Source of the DNA: Alectoria sarmentosa
Taxonomy: Eukaryota; Ascomycota; Lecanoromycetes; Lecanorales; Parmeliaceae
DNA: 64,000 nt
Reading direction: 5' to 3'
Assembly (NCBI GenBank): GCA_009733775.1
Contig: WOGZ01000164.1
Coordinates: 1-64,000, forward strand
This document shows positions 32,159-42,609 of the stretch, piece after piece. A model generated the notes under the pieces. It worked only from the letters and a program-made list of their open reading frames with translations, searched no databases and had not been told where the DNA came from. Position numbers and translations under genes: made by a program. Positions within the stretch are counted from its first letter, which is position 1. The number at the start of each line of letters is the position of its first letter.

Positions 32159-33020
32159 GGGAGGCCTGCATCTGCGCAGTTGGGAAATGCTTTCACGAGC
32201 GGACCTAGAGCCAATACGGACTAAGAAGTTTCCCAGCAGAAAGCACCTCCTATACATCTACTCGCGCTTCTGTAACCATAGAACTCGAACTGATAATGCA
32301 TCTACTATCATGTTCAGCGTCTCTCGAATTCCTCGCTTCATCTCTTTTGAATGAGACTCGAGCCTCGAAGCAAGTGCTTTCGAAGTCTCCCAGCCACGAA
32401 GAACGCCGTCTATGGTACTAAATTTTGCGCTTCCGCTAATCCCTCCAGCTCATTCTGAAGCAAAAAGATCCTAGTGAAGTGCTCGTTGCAGGGACTTAGC
32501 AGCTAATAGCGAGTCGTCCACTGTTTCAATCTTGTTGGCCTCTCTCCAGGGTCTATTACCAGGTAATGCAATCGCTATCCAAAACCTGAACTTTCGACTC
32601 TCACGCTGATGCAAATAATCGTTGCACTCTTGCTGTCTTTCGTTTGTGTCAGATCGTCCAATCGAGGCAAATCCGCCTCGAGACAAACTCCAGCCTGTGG
32701 GAACAATGAGTCTTTGCGAGAGTTGAAAAGAGAGCGCAGTGAAAGGATCAACAAACAACATTGTTCTGCAAGACGAGCTCTTTATTTTCTCTGAAAGAGA
32801 GAACAACACCAAGCCATTGATCAGCAGACAATGTCACATAACTTTTATCCTTATAAAATTCAGCGCCTTCGCCCATCATCGAGCAATTCTTCATCAAACA
32901 CTTTCTACAAAAAACTCACAAAGCACAAGTCGAAATCTCACCAGCAAAAAGAGCCACAAAGACCAAACTCAAGCAACAAACCAGACAAGACCACGTCAAG
33001 CACAGAACGGACAATCAACC
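32159..33020. other. Intergenic, nothing recognised
   Basis: About 860 bp. The last 200 bp before 33021 are A/C-rich and probably are 5' leader of the next gene. Confidence 0.4.
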
Positions 33021-33659
33021 ATGAAAGGCGACATAACCATTCTCCGCCCCACCTTCGATGCCATGAGCTCGACGCTCTTCGCAGGACCGCCGCTGGCTAA
33101 CGTGACCCATGTGAAAGCCTCGTTCGAGCGAAACGCAATGGCGATGTTCGAGGTAGCACAGACATACTGGATCGAGCTGGCTTCGATTCTTGTGCTCTGT
33201 CTGCTTTTGTGTCTTGGTTTCTTGAGAACTTCCATCTCGCGCAGGAAGCGAGCTTCGGACACGGAATATTCGGCCGATATCCAAAGAAGCCCATTCGAAG
33301 ACAGTGCTGGTCACCTGTCCGGCTACGCGGAATCCAAACACCATCTCGTGACTGGCATAAGAGACCAGTCTCCTCTTGTCCAGGAAATCGGAATGTTCAC
33401 CAAGGAGTGGGAAGGGTTTTCTCTGCCTCGGGACACGCTTCTGGCCATGTATGATGAGAATATCAGTGTGACTGAGATGGGTACAACGGAATTTTTGGAG
33501 AAGGACACGGCTGGTCCGTGGCAGCCGCGACGATCGGGACGAACGCGGAAAGCTACGAGCCGCTTTGAGGAGAGCTGGTATAACGAACGTCTTCAGGCTT
33601 TGGGTTCGGCTCTTGGTGTAGATGCGACTGTTAGATTAGAAAATTTAAGGGATAGGTGA
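33021..33659 (+). CDS. Single-pass membrane protein of unknown function
   Basis: A 212-residue frame from an ATG in a good fungal context (CAACCATGA). The frame is open further upstream to 32739, but that part is low-complexity and looks like leader. Residues about 50-70 are a single hydrophobic helix (WIELASILVLCLLLCLGFLR) followed by basic SRRKRAS, which places the short N-terminus outside and the rest in the cytoplasm. The C-terminal half is acidic and then basic (PRRSGRTRKATSRF) with a final helical part. I do not recognise a family. Short proteins of this layout are common in dothideomycete genomes, which is general knowledge rather than evidence of function. Confidence 0.5.
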   Translation: MKGDITILRPTFDAMSSTLFAGPPLANVTHVKASFERNAMAMFEVAQTYWIELASILVLCLLLCLGFLRTSISRRKRASDTEYSADIQRSPFEDSAGHLSGYAESKHHLVTGIRDQSPLVQEIGMFTKEWEGFSLPRDTLLAMYDENISVTEMGTTEFLEKDTAGPWQPRRSGRTRKATSRFEESWYNERLQALGSALGVDATVRLENLRDR

Positions 33660-34049
33660 TATTTTAAAGGATGAAAGAGTGAATGGTACGTGCAATATTG
33701 AATGTGATGAATCATTAGAAAAAGCAAGTATTGCATTTGCTGATGTACCGCGCGGTGTTTCTTTGGTGCTTTCCTGCGGTCGAGATTCGGAGTACCAATT
33801 AGTATAAGAATCGTTTCAGTCCTTGGGTAAGACGAGGTTTGCATGCATTCGAATTATTTATACGACTCGATGTTTGTAAAGTGTTGCCTCGAATTTATGT
33901 AAGATTCATTGCAGACTTTAGTATTTTGAACACAGTCTTACACATTCTGTTTCCCTCTGTTTACAACATCATACAATTACCACATCAAGTCCAACCAAAA
34001 ACCTTGACTGCACACACCTCGACAAACTCAACTCGAGAGCATTCATGTT
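33660..34049. other. Intergenic with one copy of the 95-bp repeat family
   Basis: 33870-33912 matches the second unit of the 27.1-27.35 kb tandem repeat over about 27 bases with three differences. No gene seen. Confidence 0.5.
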
Positions 34050-34600
34050 TCATAGGGCAGAAGCGAGAGCCACCAGAGTTAGGAAGATCAAGCCAGAATC
34101 CGCAACCTCGCTAGCGGCACCTTTGATGGTATCTAGAGGAGAGGAAGGGTCGCCACTCGAGCTGGGACCATAGTCAGAGTCAGAGTCAGAGCCAGAATCA
34201 GAGCCAGAGGTGCCAGAGCTTGAGCTCGAACCACGGCCAGAACTTATGCCGGAATCAGACCCGCTGCTTGATCCTAAGCCAAAGCCAGTGCCATAGGAAC
34301 CAGAGCTACTCTCCGATCCGTCCCTAGCCCCCGAAGCGGTCCCGTTCGTATTACTTGGGGATTTTTCCACGCAGCTTTTAACGACAGAATGCACCGCACC
34401 GCTCTCAGCCGACGCAGTCTCCGTCTTTATTTTCGTGAAGGCGAACAATGGGTACTAAGAGACTATGGGTCTTGGAGCGAGGAGGGTCTTAGTGGGTTGT
34501 ACTTGCGAAAGGATGGGCGCGACGACACTTGTGGGGCCACCTCCTGAGCCGATGGGTGTGAATGGATCGAATAAGCTCGTCAGGAAGAAAATCAGTACGA
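34050..34600 (-). pseudogene. Ser/Gly-rich surface protein gene with in-frame stop
   Basis: The 34448-34050 frame encodes a stalk rich in Ser, Gly and Asp with SGSDSGSDSD-type runs and a hydrophobic C-terminus (SGLIFLTLVALASAL) of the kind that directs GPI attachment. Upstream in the same frame the sequence stays protein-like up to about 34600: a hydrophobic segment (TLVLIFFLTSLF), then a Pro/Val-rich linker ending RPIVS. Only TAG at 34455-34457 separates the two parts. No Met is visible for the upstream part and no intron fits well, although CTCTTAG just before TACCCA could be an acceptor. So this is either a broken gene or one whose 5' exon I could not find. Confidence 0.4.
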
Positions 34601-35499
34601 GTGTTGAATACACAGACACCACCCACGAGAGAACACTTTATATCAAGATTCAAGGTACTCTAGGTGACGGTTTGCTAGGTAAGAGTAAGTAAGGTTGTTT
34701 CTCGATTCTCTGCATTATACTTAAGGGAACTTTAGCGGACCAATCCTCGCAGTATCTTGCCGAGCTTGCATCTACGTTGCATCATCTACTTCCTCGGCTA
34801 TTACGTCCGTGTGAACAGAAGACATTACGAATTTCAAAGCTTCTGTGGATCCTGCATCTTCTATTTTGTAATGGTGATGAGTATAAGCGCTGCGGTTTGA
34901 TCTCAATCCACCTACAACTTGAGCGTTAGGCGTCTTGTTCAGGGAATGAATGCGCAGAAGAAAGACTGAACCATCATACAGTCCGGCACTAGGACCTTAA
35001 GTCCGGCGATCTCAAGCATTGATGGTTATCGAGCCACGAACTCGCCAACGAAGCAGGTTTGAACAACAAACAATGCCAACACGCCCAGTCTTTTTCCAAA
35101 CCACTCCATATCGCATCGCCTGTCCTCTTTCGATCATACGGGTATACATATCTGCTGAGATGGCTTTAGATGGACAACAACTTATTCGCCAGAGTTCGTG
35201 TAACGCCGACAATAACTTCATCTTTGAGCCTTACCCCTCTATAGGCCTCGTCAAAGCCTTCCTCTCAAGAGCGTGACTTGAAAGATGACGAGGAAATTAT
35301 GCAACGTATCGGAGGTCGGCTGACGTGTCTGCTTTGATGCTAGTTCATCTTCTTCCATAAATTCTGTCCCATCCTCCCCTCTTTCCCCCCCCCCAACCTT
35401 CATCGTCTCCGCTCGTCCCTCACAATCTTTGAACTCTCACATTTCTTAACTATACCGACATCTCTAAATAAATCAATATCTCCCGCGTGATCTATCCCA
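34601..35499. other. Intergenic, nothing recognised
   Basis: About 900 bp upstream of the CCCH gene; no motif-bearing frame. 35350-35400 is CT-rich with a C10 run and may be the promoter-proximal part. Confidence 0.4.
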
Positions 35500-36329
35500 A
35501 TGATGGCGTCAGGATCGGCTGTGCCGTGGGCAAATGTGAAGTCCCCCATGATGACTCTCCGCGCCGTTGACTGGTAGAGTTGCGCCCAAATTGCTGACAC
35601 CACTTGCATCACAGACATCCAAGACTTATATCTCTGTGCTCGTTGACGGCAATACACCGAGAGTGAGCCTCGACCTACTTGTGTATGCGAGCTTTACTAA
35701 CGAGGCCTCTTGCTAGTTCGACGACAACTACATTGACGGACCTTACCGAGCCGGTTGTCGAGCTGCAGATACCCTTCGGACCCTAATCACGGAGGTTTTG
35801 AGCAGTAGTGGGATTCAAATGGGACAGAATATTGAACAGCTCATTCGGGTCTATGCAAATTGCGAAGATTTGCTTCCATCAAAGCTTGATGGCAAGCAGA
35901 TGGAGATCGCCAAGGATCTTCTCATCCACTTCCGTCGCGGCTTCAATACACGTCAGCCGCTCTCGGTCTTCGAAGATACCAGTATGTCTGGGCCGAGCGG
36001 TGCTGGAGGTAAGAGCGTCCCGCTATCTTCGTCTTCGAATCCTCGCTCAACAGCTGATCTTTCGGCAATCTAGATACGCTCCTGAAGCAATTGAAAGATA
36101 GCAGCTGTATCCAGATTATTGTTGCAAAGCCTTACGGTCCGCAATTTCGTGCCTTACTCAGGGCCCAACGACAGAACGGTGCCTTGCCCACCAAGCTCGC
36201 CGAATTAATGGTCCACCCTCAGGGTCTACGACCTCCTCAGATACCATACCCGTTCGTGGCTATACCATCGCTCGTTACGCCAGAGGACCTCAAGTCTCCT
36301 GTACATAACAACCTGAGCCATGAAAAGCC

Positions 36330-36471
36330 AAGTCAAGGCAACCCGAGCCAAGGCAACCCGAGCCAAGGCAACCCGAGCCAAGGCAACCCGAGCCAAAGCG
36401 ACCCAAGCCAAGACGACCCAAGCCAAAGCGACCCGATCCCGGGCAAACCAAGCCAAAGCAATCCAAGTTAG
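36330..36471 (+). repeat. 15-bp coding tandem repeat (GNPSQ)
   Basis: Four identical 15-bp units (GGCAACCCGAGCCAA) followed by about five diverged units encoding SDPSQ, DDPSQ, SDPIP, GKPSQ and SNPS. Lies between the NYN-like and finger parts of the CCCH gene, ending at its stop codon. Confidence 0.9.
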
Positions 36472-36574
36472 AGCGACCCCACGAGAGAGCTGATTCCTCG
36501 AAACAGCAGCGGCCAGCGAATTGACCCTCGCGTAGAGCCGCTGGGATGGCTGGTCAAACAAGCTCGTCGGCAAA

Positions 36575-37125
36575 AGATATGCTACGAGCATTACCTACAC
36601 GGTCATTGCACCTGGGTTTCAAAGCCGTGCCCGAGAATACATAGCTCAGCGACACTCAATATATATCAGTTGAACGCTTTACAATTTCTTGCAAGAGAGG
36701 TACCGTGTTACGACGGTAATCTCTGTCAAAATTGGATGTGTTGTTTCGGACATAGATGTCCTTATGGTGAGAGGTGCAATAAGGCGCAGAGGTGTCGCTT
36801 CTCTCGGGAAATGCACGTCACGGATGTGAAGGTCGTGAGGCAGGAGTAGGATGAATGTCATCTGCATGGCTTTTGCACCCGGGGTCTGGAGCCATGCCCC
36901 AACAGACACATGGCGTCAAGACTCAGCATACACCAGTTGAACGCCCTGCAAGTCCTTGCAAGGGAGTTACCATGTAATGACGGTAATACTTGTCAGAAGT
37001 GGGCATGCTGCTTTGGCCATCGATGCCCCTTTGGTGGGACGTGCAACAGGGGCAACATGTGTCGGTTCTCTAGGGCGATGCACGTCACGGATCTAAAGGT
37101 CGTGAGGCACGAAACGGCCCCAAAT
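36575..37125 (+). repeat. 267-bp tandem duplication of a CCCH finger module
   Basis: Two copies of an approximately 89-codon module. The landmark TTGAACGC lies at 36670 and again 267 bp later. Both copies encode QLNALQ(F/V)LARE(V/L)PC(Y/N)DGN and CR FSR(E/A)MHVTD. The period is a multiple of three, so the frame is kept. Confidence 0.85.
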
Positions 37126-37140
37126 ATACCACCACATTGA

Positions 37141-38675
37141 CACAACAAAGAGATAGTGTGGGAATGGATGCGGGAAAGTCATCCAAGAGGATACTAGCTG
37201 AGAGAGAGGGGCTCTTTTATCCCTAGTATCAAGTTTCGATAAGGACTGCCTCTAACCATCTCTCGTGCCTCGCCAGGAACAACGTATGATTCCACCAACC
37301 TGTTGTCTGTAGAGCTTCCGAGATTGCTTCTTCCGCATGTAGCAGAGCGTTTCACGAAGTATAATAGGCGAGATGATTTCACCGCTCATCAACTCCCAGT
37401 GGTAGTATTGCATTGAATGCCAGCCAATATTTAGGTGCTTGGTGATTGACTCAGAGAAAAGAGGGACCTTACCACTACGCAAACTCTATGGGGATATGGC
37501 ATGAGGGCTCTTGTCGCGGCATGAGACCGTGTTCATATCTCCTATCCAATATTAGCCAGTCAAGAGTCAAGACTTTGTTGGTTGTGTCACCGCACTGGGA
37601 ACGAAGGTTTGGCGTATGGCAAAAGAGCGGAGGAGAAGTCGATTGTCTCCTCATGCTTTTGTGTGAGGTTTTATTCTCTAGTGCGATCTTATTCTCAGCG
37701 TCCTGTGACCCAACAATGTCTCCATTAGTCTCTCTAGCACCATACCGCTTTTCGAAGATGCCAATCGTTTCTTCCCTTGTCTTTTGCAGGGTCTAGACAT
37801 GGTTCGAATTATTTCCATTCGAGTATCACAACACGCATCTGACGAAGATGGTACTCAAAGAAAGGACGATATCATGGAGTTCTCTCTTAAATGAAGCAGA
37901 AATTTCGAGGCCACAAACAGTGCTCGGCTCATTTTCCTCTTTATCTGGCACAGCTTTGCAATACCAAAGCGCATATAGCGTCCCTGGTCTTTCAAGCGTG
38001 TCTCCTACCTTTCGCGATGACCCCCTTTGCCACTCATCATACTCTCCATAGCTGGAATATGGCAGTATGATCGTCGCGAGTAGATACATTGACTGGAAAT
38101 CGGATATAAGAACACTGGAAGCGGAAGGGAAGTGTGTTCCTGCCAAGCCAGTGAAAATGCAGAATACCTGCAGATTCTTCACCATATTTCTCCTTGCTGT
38201 GAGGCACCTGGGATTCCCACTTTCAGTGTAATGGCTTTGCGGTATTCTAGAGCTGTTGTAGAGTGACTGTCGACAGAAATGGGGAAAGGGTGGAAGGAAA
38301 CTTATTGTTCTTAATCATGTCGTTACCTCGGTACCTTGACCGATTGGCCGAAAATAGGCTTTGTAAGCACTGGTCGGCTTTTAAAAACATTAACTCCGAC
38401 ACTATGATTCCAATCAAGAAACTAGGAATCTAGGCAGAAAGCGCTTAATACGTATTCATCGAGGACAACAAGCTCGCATGTCTTGGCGACCTCGAGACAC
38501 AAAAGAGCTTGAACCTTGGATCTGACATGTCATTAAAGCCAAGATCACAACTCTTTTACAGGTAAGCACCGAGCCAACTTAGAGACAGAAATACGTTCTG
38601 ATTCAATACCCACAGTCCTCAAAACATCGATCTTGAGAAACCTCCCATAAAGCATACTAGTATATTACTCTCAAG
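37141..38675. other. Interval with a possible degraded minus-strand gene
   Basis: On the minus strand, 38185-37826 encodes 119 residues starting with a signal-like MVKNLQVFCIFTGLAG, and 37790-37480 is a second open stretch without its own Met (ETIGIFEKRYGARETN near its start). The two are separated by stops with no convincing intron. They may be remains of one secreted-protein gene. Nothing else is supportable. Confidence 0.3.
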
Positions 38676-40076
38676 ATGAATGCAGACGTTGGAGGGGATC
38701 TGATATGGGGCGACGACGAGGAATCGCAAGTATTCGCACAAGCTCAAAGCCATGATTCCTGTACCATCATCTTCAGATATGCTCTGAATCCCAAGTACCC
38801 GCAGAGTCTCTCGAACCGTATTGTCACTTGCTTCCACCAACTGCCGGCCAAGGACGCCAGCGAAACCTTCGCGAGTCGAGCTGCGATGCGCGAGGAACTG
38901 TATTCTTCGATACGTCGAGTATGGGATCAGTGCATAGTGTACCCATTCATTACGGCACCAGACGTCACTGTTGAGATTTATGAGGATGCCCAAGGCTATG
39001 TCCAATGGCGTATATCTCACGAAAGCTTATACAATCAATACGAAGATTTGCTGTTGCCACTATGCACTTTGTTCCCGAATGGAGAGGTGAAGGCTTCGAC
39101 CTACAACTTCATCGAATATGGAAGCCTCATTCAGGTCAGCCATCTAGGCGGAAGAGGTACGACTACATTAGTCCGCAGCTCCCTCAGCTCCGAAGCTCTC
39201 TACGTTTTCAAAGGACTTGACTTTGGGGGCTTCTTGGATTCTCGTGCTGATTTCCTGCACCGAAAGAATATCCTCTATCATGAGATCAAAACCATCTTCT
39301 CGCTACCCAGACACGCAAACATTATACCTCTACCAACTCAGTTCGTAACCGCTAGAGGACATCCAGACGATCAGAAAGCCTTCATCTGTGGCACTCTATA
39401 CCCTTTTATGAAACACTGTTCTCTTGAGGATCAAGTGGAAAAAGCCTCTGCTATGGGAGCTCGGTTGCCGTTGAGTGACTTGGCGGCGTGGTGCTTTCAA
39501 ATGACCTCGGCTATCGCTCATATCCATTTCACCGCTCACACATTTCACATGGACATCAAACCCGCCAATTTCTTGGTGGATGACAATCAAGACTTGATTT
39601 TGATAGACTGGGAGCAGAGTGGAGCACCCTTGTGTACCCTCGCGCCCGAAGCCGATGGCTCGTGGGATATCAAAGATGCAACAAGTGGGGCCGCAGGATA
39701 CTCCGAGCTTCTCTATCAAAAATATAGTGGTCCTCCTAGGGAAAATCTTGTTTACGGTCGACCCAAGTGGAACGTCTTTCCTCTTTGGAGGGACCATTAT
39801 CCACGAGCTCTAGAAGCGGCGGAAGTCTTCAGCCTCGGTCGCACTATGTGGATGTTATTCGAGCAATTGACCCAAGACGAGGTAGAAGACCATGACAACG
39901 TTCTCGTCTTCTGGAGCGAAAAGACAAAAGACATACCGGATGATTGGAGGACCGTCGTGATGGCTTGTATGAATCCTGACCCCAACCGGAGAATGAAATT
40001 GATGGAGCTTTTGGACTTCTGGGAATCGCGCAATCATCGAGCATGTTTGCGTTCAGTCTGCACCTCAGTGGTATGA
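38676..40076 (+). CDS. Protein-kinase-like protein with altered catalytic motifs
   Basis: A single 466-codon frame. The C-terminal 290 residues form a kinase fold: ALYVFKGLD with the candidate ATP-anchoring Lys179, a helix with E in NILYHEIKTIFSLPRH, the catalytic loop HMDIKPANFLV (Asp293) in place of HRD, and LILIDWEQSG (Asp311) where DFG is expected. AAEVFSLGRTMWMLFEQL is the alpha-F region (normally DVWSLG), and the fold ends NPDPNRRM. Asp and Lys residues needed for catalysis are kept, so activity is possible despite the HMD and DWE changes. The N-terminal 170 residues are unrelated to the kinase domain and unrecognised. Such divergent single-exon kinases are commonly expanded in plant-associated ascomycetes. 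The 15 bp before the ATG are AC-rich, a plausible leader. Confidence 0.75.
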   Translation: MNADVGGDLIWGDDEESQVFAQAQSHDSCTIIFRYALNPKYPQSLSNRIVTCFHQLPAKDASETFASRAAMREELYSSIRRVWDQCIVYPFITAPDVTVEIYEDAQGYVQWRISHESLYNQYEDLLLPLCTLFPNGEVKASTYNFIEYGSLIQVSHLGGRGTTTLVRSSLSSEALYVFKGLDFGGFLDSRADFLHRKNILYHEIKTIFSLPRHANIIPLPTQFVTARGHPDDQKAFICGTLYPFMKHCSLEDQVEKASAMGARLPLSDLAAWCFQMTSAIAHIHFTAHTFHMDIKPANFLVDDNQDLILIDWEQSGAPLCTLAPEADGSWDIKDATSGAAGYSELLYQKYSGPPRENLVYGRPKWNVFPLWRDHYPRALEAAEVFSLGRTMWMLFEQLTQDEVEDHDNVLVFWSEKTKDIPDDWRTVVMACMNPDPNRRMKLMELLDFWESRNHRACLRSVCTSVV

Positions 40077-40755
40077 TGTACGTAAACAACCAAGCATCCT
40101 GGAGCTTACCGGAGCATTTGATCAAATTAATTTTTTCGCTACAAGGACGAATTGATTGTTAGGATCTCGAGGTGCCCTTCAACGAAACGCTGAACAAAGA
40201 GCCCCGGACGATTTGTCGTGAAAGAAAATTTTATACTGATCCTAGGTAGGACCCAATTGCTGAAGTAAAGAGGATTCTTGATTTCGTGATATTAGTGGCT
40301 TTGGGTTGACTTTCTATAGTCGAAAGAGAAGGACGTTTCAACAGTCGGGAAGACGCAACACGCTCAAATGAAGGTAACAGGGCGTATGAACTAGGTAAAA
40401 AAACCAGTTCACAGTCGATGGATGGGGCTCGGATAGCAACGCTGATATCGCTCTTAATATGTTCGCTCTCCTGCGGTGGTGCATTTGCGCCCTTGTTGTG
40501 CGCTTTCTAGTCAAGAGGGACGATCACAGCAGGATTTTTCCTGAGCCAATAGTGCACTCCACCTTACGCCAACTCACGCGAAAGTCTCAGCAGCAACCGA
40601 GTCCGTTCTCCTTACCAGTGCTCATGTATTGGGCATATGTCTTGCGAAGTGCGGTTTTCCTTTGCAGCGACTTTTGCACTGGCCAAAGACCATCGGTCTT
40701 ACATTTCCTACGTCTATGATTTGATAGATTAGCTAAAGTAAGCAGCAGGCTTTGT
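40077..40755. other. Convergent intergenic region, nothing recognised
   Basis: About 680 bp between the kinase-like gene (+) and the broken gene at 40756-41379 (-). Confidence 0.4.
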
Positions 40756-41379
40756 TTACGTTTTGGTCACCTTCAACAATTGGCCCTGGAATTCTTTGAG
40801 AGACGGGCGCTTCGGAGCTGAATTGCCACATGGCATCGATGATGTTGCCATCCTGTGGCGCAATATCGAAAGGAGCGTGATATTTGCGCGCCCACTGGTG
40901 AACTCCATGGTTGCAGGCCTGTTGATGGACTTTCCCCCCACGGAGCAGATGCCAAGAACGTCGACAAGATTCCATTTCCTGAGTGTGGCGCCGATTTCTT
41001 GAACGCACAATCGCACGTGATGGTCGTCTAGAGACAGCTCTGGAGCTGCGTGCGCAAATGCATATGGCGCGATGCCATCATCCGTGAAGCGCTAAGCAGT
41101 TGCATTGACATGCGCAAGCTCCTCTGCGCCGCTTGTAGTATCCCACGGGATTGCCACGGAGTCGACTTTGACCAGCATTTCGTGGGCTTTCAACAAGAAG
41201 TGATTGTGGAGAAGGGCGATTCCTAGAATGCTTTCCACATGGTGGGCCACGAACACCTTCCCAATCTCGGAGACGAGAATCTTGGAGGCTTCTGTGGATT
41301 CATATCGTTTTACGGCCACGCCAAGCTCAGGCAAGGAGTTGTAGTGCTCTACAGCATAAGGAAGGGTTGAGATAGCCAT
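40756..41379 (-). pseudogene. Uncharacterised fungal family gene with one TAG
   Basis: Reads from MAISTLPYAVEHYNS (ATG at 41379) through VAHHVESILGIALLHNHFLL, KVDSVAIPWD and AEELAHVNATA, then TAG at 41092-41094. It continues in the same frame without another stop through RFTDDGIAPYAFA, LVDVLGICSVGGKSI and TMEFTSGRANITLL to a normal end at 40756. The pattern of a short LLH-HF core followed by a RFTDDGI..PYAF segment matches an uncharacterised secreted or cytosolic family I know in ascomycetes. The two halves are collinear, so a single nonsense change broke it. A tryptophan at that place is plausible. About 207 codons in total. Confidence 0.6.
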
Positions 41380-42609
41380 CGCAAAGCTCGTATCAGTGAG
41401 CGAGATTTGGATAAGGTGGGAGGTGATAGAGACGAGAGAAAAGTAACACAACAGGGACCGTGATCTGGAGCTTCAGTATGCTTTATATTGACAGTTCATG
41501 CCAGTCAACATCATCTGCCGCGGCCAGAGATATAGCGTCTGCCATGCTTCATCCAGTCCGAGAGCCTTGATCAAGGCTGCTGCGCGAGACTTCATCCATT
41601 CACACTTTGCACCGCACTATTGGCTGCGATATTGCCGACCAGTGGTTGCCTAAAAGCCACGTTCTGGCCCCGCCGGCGCCGTCTCTCGGCTGTTGCAAAA
41701 CGTATCTATCTCGTACAAGCCTAAGCAACTTTGAGCTTTTATACTAACAAGAATTGTGATGGCTGCCTTGTATGATGACTCACACTCGTATTATAAGATT
41801 TACCAGCAGAGGGCGCTGGTCTTTCATGCACTCTGGCCAAGATGGCATCCACTGGCGATCGCTCTCAGATCGAAATCCTTGTGGATCACGCTCTCTAGTC
41901 CACCTCCATGTAGGTTTCTGAGCTTATCTGGGGTAGGGAATCCTAATTCTCTAGCGACCACCTCTGTGCACAAGGGGTTGTACTTAGCCACCACCAATGA
42001 TTGTTCATGGCTTTTCCCTCGGGAGACAATCGCGAGGTAATAAAGTAGTCATCGCAGGTAAACGCTCAGAGGACAATTCACCTTAGAAGAAGCCAATGTA
42101 TAGGACACCGCCAGTAGCTTGGCCTTGCTCACAGGCGTTTCCGCGGATTTCAGCGCGATACATGCATGGGTTAGGCTGAAGCTTCCGTATTTTTATTCTC
42201 TTGTCGTTAAATTCGTTCAAGCACTACCACCTAAGCGTGGCTTGTGGTTGAAGGTATCGGAGTCGCCCGCCAGCCTCGAGATCTGCATCTGTTGCTCTGT
42301 CATCCACGCTATCACTGCCAAAGTCGTTGCTGGAACGACGTAGGGGGCTTTTTTGATAAGCGCTGCATATCCGTCTTAGTGTTGTACAACATAAGGTTTA
42401 CTCCCTTGAGATATTTGCACTACGTGAGCCCGTGAGAAGACGGATGCTCGTGCAGGACTACTTTCATAAAGATGCTGCCGCCTCAACACATCTAATGAAA
42501 GAAAACCGAATCTGACCATTTCTCGCCAGCATATCATCACTGGTGGCGAAGAAAGCCAAAGGCGTATTATTATCAATGATTTTTCGAACTACGTAGATCT
42601 CTCACACCA
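41380..42609. other. Intergenic, nothing recognised
   Basis: About 1.2 kb between two minus-strand genes. Only short motif-less frames (for example 41756-42040). Confidence 0.4.

Larger units (their letters stand above)
35500..37140 (+). pseudogene. CCCH zinc-finger gene, stop codon before a duplicated finger cassette
   Basis: Likely exons 35500-35535, 35615-35662, 35717-36008 and 36074 onward. The N-terminal part (YISVLVDGN..FDDNYIDGPYRAGCRAADTL) looks like the metal-dependent NYN/PIN-like domain that heads a known fungal group of CCCH proteins. A repeat of five residues (GNPSQ, four perfect copies and about five diverged) follows. TAG at 36469-36471 then ends the frame after 257 residues, before the fingers. 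In the same frame beyond it lie a finger module (CYEHYLHGHC, CCFGHRCPYGERCNKAQRCRFSREMH), a second TAG at 36847-36849, and a second copy of the module (CHLHGFC, CCFGHRCPFGGTCNRGNMCRFSRAMH) ending at 37140. RNA binding is the usual role of such fingers. The first exon join is tentative. Confidence 0.6.
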
